The position numbers and the translations under genes were made by a program. Positions 6,801-8,726 of a stretch of 8,726 nucleotides of DNA are shown here, in pieces. Source of the stretch: Nanobdellota archaeon (GTDB taxonomy: Archaea; Nanobdellota; Nanobdellia; Woesearchaeales; GW2011-AR15); the NCBI GenBank assembly GCA_018815145.1, contig JAHIYL010000131.1:1-8726 (forward strand), written 5' to 3'. The notes below the pieces were generated by a model, which saw only the letters and a program-made list of their open reading frames with translations, made no database searches and was not told the DNA's origin. The number at the start of each line of letters is the position of its first letter. Position 1 is the stretch's first letter.

Positions 6801-7435
6801 TATCCAAAGTCTATTTTGCTGCATTTAGCTTTTTTTTGATCCAAATAATACTCCGGCGTATTACTTTCCTCAATGTTGTTTCTACATTTTATCGTTTCAT
6901 CGACCGTATGAGGTGTATATCTCAATCTAAAACTCCTATGATCAATTTGTTCAATGTTCAGTTTTCCTTTTGTTATATATAGTTTTTTGTTAGTATCCAA
7001 CATTGTTCTATGATCTAGTATACCATATTCATAATTGTAAGGAAATGAATAGTCAAAAACAAATTCGGCTACCAATGATTCACCATATGGATCTTCTAGC
7101 CAAATTTCAGGATCTACATAGTAAAGAAACTTTGAATCAATCTTATTATTGTCTTCTTTAAGCACTTGATCATTAAAATCAGTAATTGTTATAATATCCG
7201 TATGATCCTCTATGATTGTCTTTGTAGCCATTTTAATTTGAGCATCTTTTGGTACTTCTCCCTCAATATGAAATTCAATTGTGTCACCAACGTGAGCCAT
7301 AAATGGACCTGTGATTGTGAACTCTGGATTCAGTATTGATGCTTTGTCTTTTTCTTCACCATCTGAATTGCATGATGCCAGCAATATGCTAACAAAAAAA
7401 ACAACAAAGAATAAAGAATTTCTCGAAGTTTTCAT
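3800..7435 (-). CDS. Giant extracellular lipoprotein with C-terminal tandem discoidin-like domains
   Basis: A 1211-residue surface protein, not recognised as a whole. The N-terminus is a lipoprotein signal: MKTSR, hydrophobic 8-19, then lipobox LASC with the lipidated Cys at 22. Residues 36-300 look like Ig-like beta-sandwiches ('FTITGPFMAHVGDTIEFHIE'). Residues 301-327 are a nine-residue tandem repeat. Residues about 330-540 are further beta-rich modules, and 560-640 is a charged helical, possibly coiled-coil segment. Residues 770-880 are again beta-rich. Residues 896-1027 and 1049-1184 are two diverged copies of a galactose-binding (F5/8 type C, perhaps DUF7402-like) fold. Besides Cys22 there are 14 cysteines, mostly in close pairs, suggesting disulfides outside the cell. 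No catalytic motif is seen; adhesion or glycan binding is inferred. It is AT-rich (5581-5640 has 17 G/C of 60). The start is fixed by the signal peptide and by a TATA element about 27 bases upstream. Confidence 0.88.
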   Translation of the reverse strand: MKTSRNSLFFVVFFVSILLASCNSDGEEKDKASILNPEFTITGPFMAHVGDTIEFHIEGEVPKDAQIKMATKTIIEDHTDIITITDFNDQVLKEDNNKIDSKFLYYVDPEIWLEDPYGESLVAEFVFDYSFPYNYEYGILDHRTMLDTNKKLYITKGKLNIEQIDHRSFRLRYTPHTVDETIKCRNNIEESNTPEYYLDQKKAKCSKIDFGYRLEVFFIPLNNNKAGKEIRLYEDYISLFGEMTMTDPEGISYFEEIVLLPPYVNPNIKSSYGMLRFVIRNQEDEEDHFEWKIDDQFLIAHSSDDFFEAQSSDQFPQVQSSEQLFETDSPIDITIEEEYEGQEYLILPRNKNFEIEHDNRYYNDFVVYIVSDELEVGDYLTIKVDIDDRSNTEEYPVYTSILTEEFSIDDVDETLKGMDDNNHKFFEIFKNVPREASMKFTSISVPLPQIKKPYSNAVISVYDERGLLGQTVTKLLSSEYYDDCREIRENERKLNYIDELNKDYPFNPLYDIEWQKGVPLAVVGQPTEFTFKNAELFWPITIINGQMYRSLDENSIIWKLRDRFFGYIAFRINDLLTLYKENQIELIETWEQKWKEQSAELRDYIDFLKKEVEENKLYFNSNQKENILQIEDIFTSLVEKDFPALFNENSDQTNTKNLENIFQKYDDISVLLESLKYIKFHGFPDYQAHFEPDAEGMAIQLLKTEVLSINDLMEYSLHFGHEYRERIEFALWSDDCNAQYMNPSNDCIEQRDFSDILYNYRAKENQPMLYLTKECIHFDRPNDYRPGELVTVTFDPNKVYSPDGETQRMCVEDLISEKYQFNFFALKHGRKDPHLNIRSEPIELSVVSATTYSFIVPIEFSFNDGTDGFGVSLTPIKDRYHILDQTMSLFEKTGVYYTSSIYNSDNTFGPRNLFDGKFGSCNDGEWMPQELVNEDNAEGILKIAADPNRKIEQILLYDRACPGQNVLAGHITLSGGKRLDFKELYPDGITPLPVRVNQYANWFTLVIDKATDKSTGIGEIQIVYYDDSTIDEADCLDHETPSECMQEIDSTSSIYSEEFSAENVFDGIYGKECNLGDWAADFKDHEPELRIKINPYMKLKSIKIIRSMCEDEPRGSILLSDGEEIGEFSLKDTEEFEVEVDRRGIIWATLRFDEIGIVRETLRMIETSIPELNRISEIILYYEDNDGNSYECIGNHMLPVVSSQVLNVVRN
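3884..4291 (-). other. Discoidin-like domain, copy B, of the giant lipoprotein
   Basis: Residues 1049-1184. It opens with 'TSSIY', then 'AENVFDG', 'GDW', a strand pattern 'LRIKINPYMKLKSIKIIRS', then 'GSILLSDG', and ends 'ISEIILYYED'. The same order of landmarks occurs in copy A. It carries one cysteine after the FDG loop (1073) and one after the central strand (1109). It has a longer loop before the last strand than copy A. Confidence 0.6.
4355..4750 (-). other. Discoidin-like domain, copy A, of the giant lipoprotein
   Basis: Residues 896-1027. Landmarks are 'TSSIY', 'RNLFDG', 'GEW', 'IEQILLYDRACPGQN', 'GHITLSGGK' and 'GIGEIQIVYYDD'. The 'LLYDR...G.ITLSGG' and 'GIGEI' pattern resembles galactose-binding-like domains related to F5/8 type C, possibly the DUF7402 family. 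Cysteines 921 and 961 match the pair in copy B. The linker to copy B has its own pair (1035, 1044). Confidence 0.65.
6450..6557 (-). repeat. 27-base in-frame tandem repeat inside the giant lipoprotein gene
   Basis: About four 27-base units (6450-6476, 6477-6503, 6504-6530, 6531-6557), diverged but aligned without gaps. The three clearest protein units (residues 301-327) follow (H/Q)-S-S-(D/E) and a hydrophobic/acidic tail. The period is a multiple of three, so copy number can change without a frameshift. It lies between two predicted beta-rich parts and probably forms a flexible spacer. Confidence 0.75.
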
Positions 7436-7456
7436 ACCCCAATAAATTATCCTCAG

Positions 7457-7471
7457 CTATAAATATTTTTC
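7457..7471 (-). promoter_or_regulatory. BRE/TATA promoter of the giant lipoprotein gene (leaderless)
   Basis: On the minus strand the site is GAAAAATATTTATAG. The TATA-like core TTTATA is centred about 27 bases before ATG 7435, predicting a leaderless or nearly leaderless mRNA; the bases just before the ATG contain no convincing Shine-Dalgarno site at proper spacing. It is one arm of the perfect inverted repeat described separately. Confidence 0.6.
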
Positions 7472-7505
7472 TCCAAATCATCTATCTTGAACATCGACCA
7501 ATTCC

Positions 7506-7520
7506 GAAAAATATTTATAG
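7506..7520 (+). promoter_or_regulatory. BRE/TATA promoter of the acidic lipoprotein gene
   Basis: GAAAAATATTTATAG reads as a BRE-like purine block followed by a TATA-like core. The core is centred near 7515, so transcription should begin near 7541, giving a 5' leader of roughly 40 bases before ATG 7581. The leader has a Shine-Dalgarno site, unlike the minus-strand genes here. Confidence 0.6.
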
Positions 7521-7565
7521 GAGTATCCATTTAAGAATGCTAACAATAATTTATTACTGTTAAAT

Positions 7566-7570
7566 GGAGG
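7566..7570 (+). promoter_or_regulatory. Shine-Dalgarno site GGAGG of the acidic lipoprotein gene
   Basis: GGAGG followed by GATGAT, close to the GGAGGTGAT consensus, ends ten bases before ATG 7581. It supports that start, which also opens directly into a lipoprotein signal peptide. Confidence 0.7.
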
Positions 7571-7580
7571 GATGATATCA

Positions 7581-8726
7581 ATGAAAAAAATTAGTCTTTT
7601 ATTTGTGCTTGCAATGCTAGCGATTCTGTTCACATCTTGTACAAAATATGAATATGTGCAGCCAACCAGCATCGACTGCGCTGACGGAACTGTCCTGACC
7701 TGCCCTGTGGTGGAAGAAGGTATGGAAGAGACTGATGTTCCTGTTGAAGATGAGACTGAAACCATGGAAGAAGCTGAAACTGAGGAAGAGATGGAAGAAG
7801 AGACTGAGACGCCTGTTGAAGAAGAAGACATGGAAAATCCAGTTGATGAAACTAAAGCAGACATCATTGTTGTTGAAGGCGAGCTTGTCAAGATCAGCCC
7901 AAAAGTATCTGACCCAGATGGAGACGAGATAATCCTTACATTTTCTGAACCTCTTGATGAAAAAGGTGAATGGCAGACAAAAGAAGGAGATGCAGGTCTG
8001 TACGAAGTCACTATAACTGCAAGCGATGGGATTTCTCAGTCTGAGAAAAAAGTCATCATCCTTGTCAAGCCGGCAAATTATCCTCCGGTCATTGAGATTG
8101 AAGATATGATAACAGTCAAGGAAGGGGAATCAGTAGATCTTGAACCTGTTGTGACAGATCCTGAGAATGATGAAGTCACAGTAAGCTATTCAGGATGGAT
8201 GGAAGAATCAAGCTATGAGACAACATACTCAGATGCCGGTGAATATACTGTCACAATAACTGCAAGCGATGGCAAATCAGAAGTATCAAAGGACATCAAA
8301 GTTATTGTTGAAAACAGGAACAGGAAACCGGAGCTTGAACTGACAAATGTTGATCAGAACATGATAGAAGCTGTTGAAGGAGACATCCTGCTGATTGAGT
8401 TCGATGTCAGTGATCCGGATGATGATGATGTGACTGTTGAATTCACAAGCCCTTTTGACGAATTCGGCATCTGGCAGACAGAAGAAGGAGATGCAGGTGA
8501 TTATGAAGTTACAGTCACAGCATCTGACGATGAAGACGAGACAAGCCAGGAAGTACTTGTCATTGTAAAACCTAAGAACCAGCCACCTGTCTTTGATGCT
8601 ATTGGAGATGTCACAATGACAGTCGGAAAGAACCTCAAGGACTTTGTGAAACCAAAAGGTACTGATCCTGAAGGAGAGGACGTAGAGATTACAGTTTCAG
8701 GCTTTACAGACACACTTGATTATGTG
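7581..8726 (+). CDS. Acidic multi-domain surface lipoprotein, Ig/cadherin-like repeats (cut by right edge)
   Basis: An open frame of 382 codons from ATG 7581 to the window edge with no stop, so the gene is partial at its 3' end. The N-terminus is a lipoprotein signal: MKK, hydrophobic 5-17, lipobox FTSC with the lipidated Cys at 20. Next comes a small cysteine loop, CADGTVLTC (33-41). Residues 44-92 are a low-complexity acidic linker of Glu, Thr, Met and Asp. After it come beta-sandwich domains at about 93-163, 168-243, 249-330 and 335 onward. Each has an acidic turn: DPDGDE (111), DPENDE (193), DPDDDD (278) and DPEGED (362). The first three also share 'DAG.Y.VT.TASD'. These resemble the cadherin/PKD-type repeats of secreted proteins, and the acidic turns may bind calcium. 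The product should be tethered to the membrane and extend outward. It is divergent from the giant lipoprotein gene. The role is unknown; adhesion or envelope structure is inferred. Confidence 0.88.
   Translation, partial: MKKISLLFVLAMLAILFTSCTKYEYVQPTSIDCADGTVLTCPVVEEGMEETDVPVEDETETMEEAETEEEMEEETETPVEEEDMENPVDETKADIIVVEGELVKISPKVSDPDGDEIILTFSEPLDEKGEWQTKEGDAGLYEVTITASDGISQSEKKVIILVKPANYPPVIEIEDMITVKEGESVDLEPVVTDPENDEVTVSYSGWMEESSYETTYSDAGEYTVTITASDGKSEVSKDIKVIVENRNRKPELELTNVDQNMIEAVEGDILLIEFDVSDPDDDDVTVEFTSPFDEFGIWQTEEGDAGDYEVTVTASDDEDETSQEVLVIVKPKNQPPVFDAIGDVTMTVGKNLKDFVKPKGTDPEGEDVEITVSGFTDTLDYV
7971..8498 (+). repeat. Two-domain internal duplication in the acidic lipoprotein gene
   Basis: The 27 bases at 7971-7997 recur at 8472-8498 with one mismatch, exactly 501 bases (167 codons) apart. 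At protein level domain 1 pairs with domain 3 ('GEWQTKEGDAG' and 'GIWQTEEGDAG') and domain 2 pairs with the start of domain 4 ('VSYSGW' and 'ITVSGF'). This gives an A-B-A-B order. A 17-base exact match also links 8013-8029 in domain 1 to 8256-8272 in domain 2. Confidence 0.75.

Larger units (their letters stand above)
7457..7520. repeat. 15-base perfect inverted repeat in the divergent promoter region
   Basis: CTATAAATATTTTTC at 7457-7471 is the exact reverse complement of GAAAAATATTTATAG at 7506-7520, with a 34-base spacer. Each arm is the BRE/TATA element for the gene it faces, so the identity may simply reflect the same strong promoter used twice. Confidence 0.8.

Noticed and set aside
7735..7932. 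Plus-strand 65-codon frame rich in Lys and Leu
   Set aside because: It is a frame-shifted reading of the acidic linker of the lipoprotein at 7581; no separate ribosome binding site or promoter.
7478..8011. Open minus-strand frame of 177 codons rich in serine
   Set aside because: It lies antisense to the start of the acidic lipoprotein. Its serine-rich sequence is the complement of GAA/GAG/ACT repeats, and it covers the divergent promoters and Shine-Dalgarno site of a well-supported gene.
1..8726. Defence, toxin-antitoxin, phage or transposon system
   Set aside because: No nuclease, integrase, transposase, terminal repeats, or small paired genes are visible; the non-metabolic genes look like surface proteins.

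Overview
The window looks archaeal, most likely from a small-genome DPANN-type lineage such as Woesearchaeota or a relative; the lineage is inference. The archaeal signs are a RibL-type nucleotidyltransferase, a full D-aminoacyl-tRNA deacylase of the archaeal/plant DtdA (GEK1) type, BRE/TATA-like promoters about 27-30 bases upstream of leaderless start codons, and secreted beta-sandwich proteins of the kind these genomes carry in numbers. The code is standard (TAG and TGA stops). No RNA gene, CRISPR array, transposase or recombinase is visible.

Layout, left to right. A plus-strand gene (43-1482) encodes a secreted or membrane beta-sandwich protein with one internal membrane segment. It converges on a minus-strand block of three genes: an orphan 298-residue soluble protein (1496-2392), a RibL-DtdA fusion (2465-3760) and a very large lipoprotein of 1211 residues (3800-7435). 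A 145-base divergent promoter region (7436-7580) separates that lipoprotein from a second, plus-strand lipoprotein (7581 to beyond the right edge). The second lipoprotein carries an acidic linker and tandem cadherin/Ig-like domains and has no stop inside the window. The window is densely packed and no gene-free stretch exceeds 150 bases.

How the genes may fit together. Three of the five products are envelope proteins, and the two divergent lipoproteins share a promoter region with a perfect 15-base inverted repeat made of their two BRE/TATA elements, so they may be expressed together. The fusion gene is metabolic and translational: flavin-nucleotide synthesis (predicted) and D-amino-acid proofreading of tRNA. 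Each of the three minus-strand genes has its own TATA-like element, so they read as separate leaderless units rather than one operon, whereas both plus-strand genes have Shine-Dalgarno-like sites.

Base composition is patchy. The orphan and the giant lipoprotein are clearly more AT-rich than the other three genes, which suggests different histories. I see no complete new defence or mobile system. The points most worth following up are the RibL-DtdA fusion, the cysteine-paired tandem domains of the giant lipoprotein, the orphan gene, and the split between leaderless and leadered genes.
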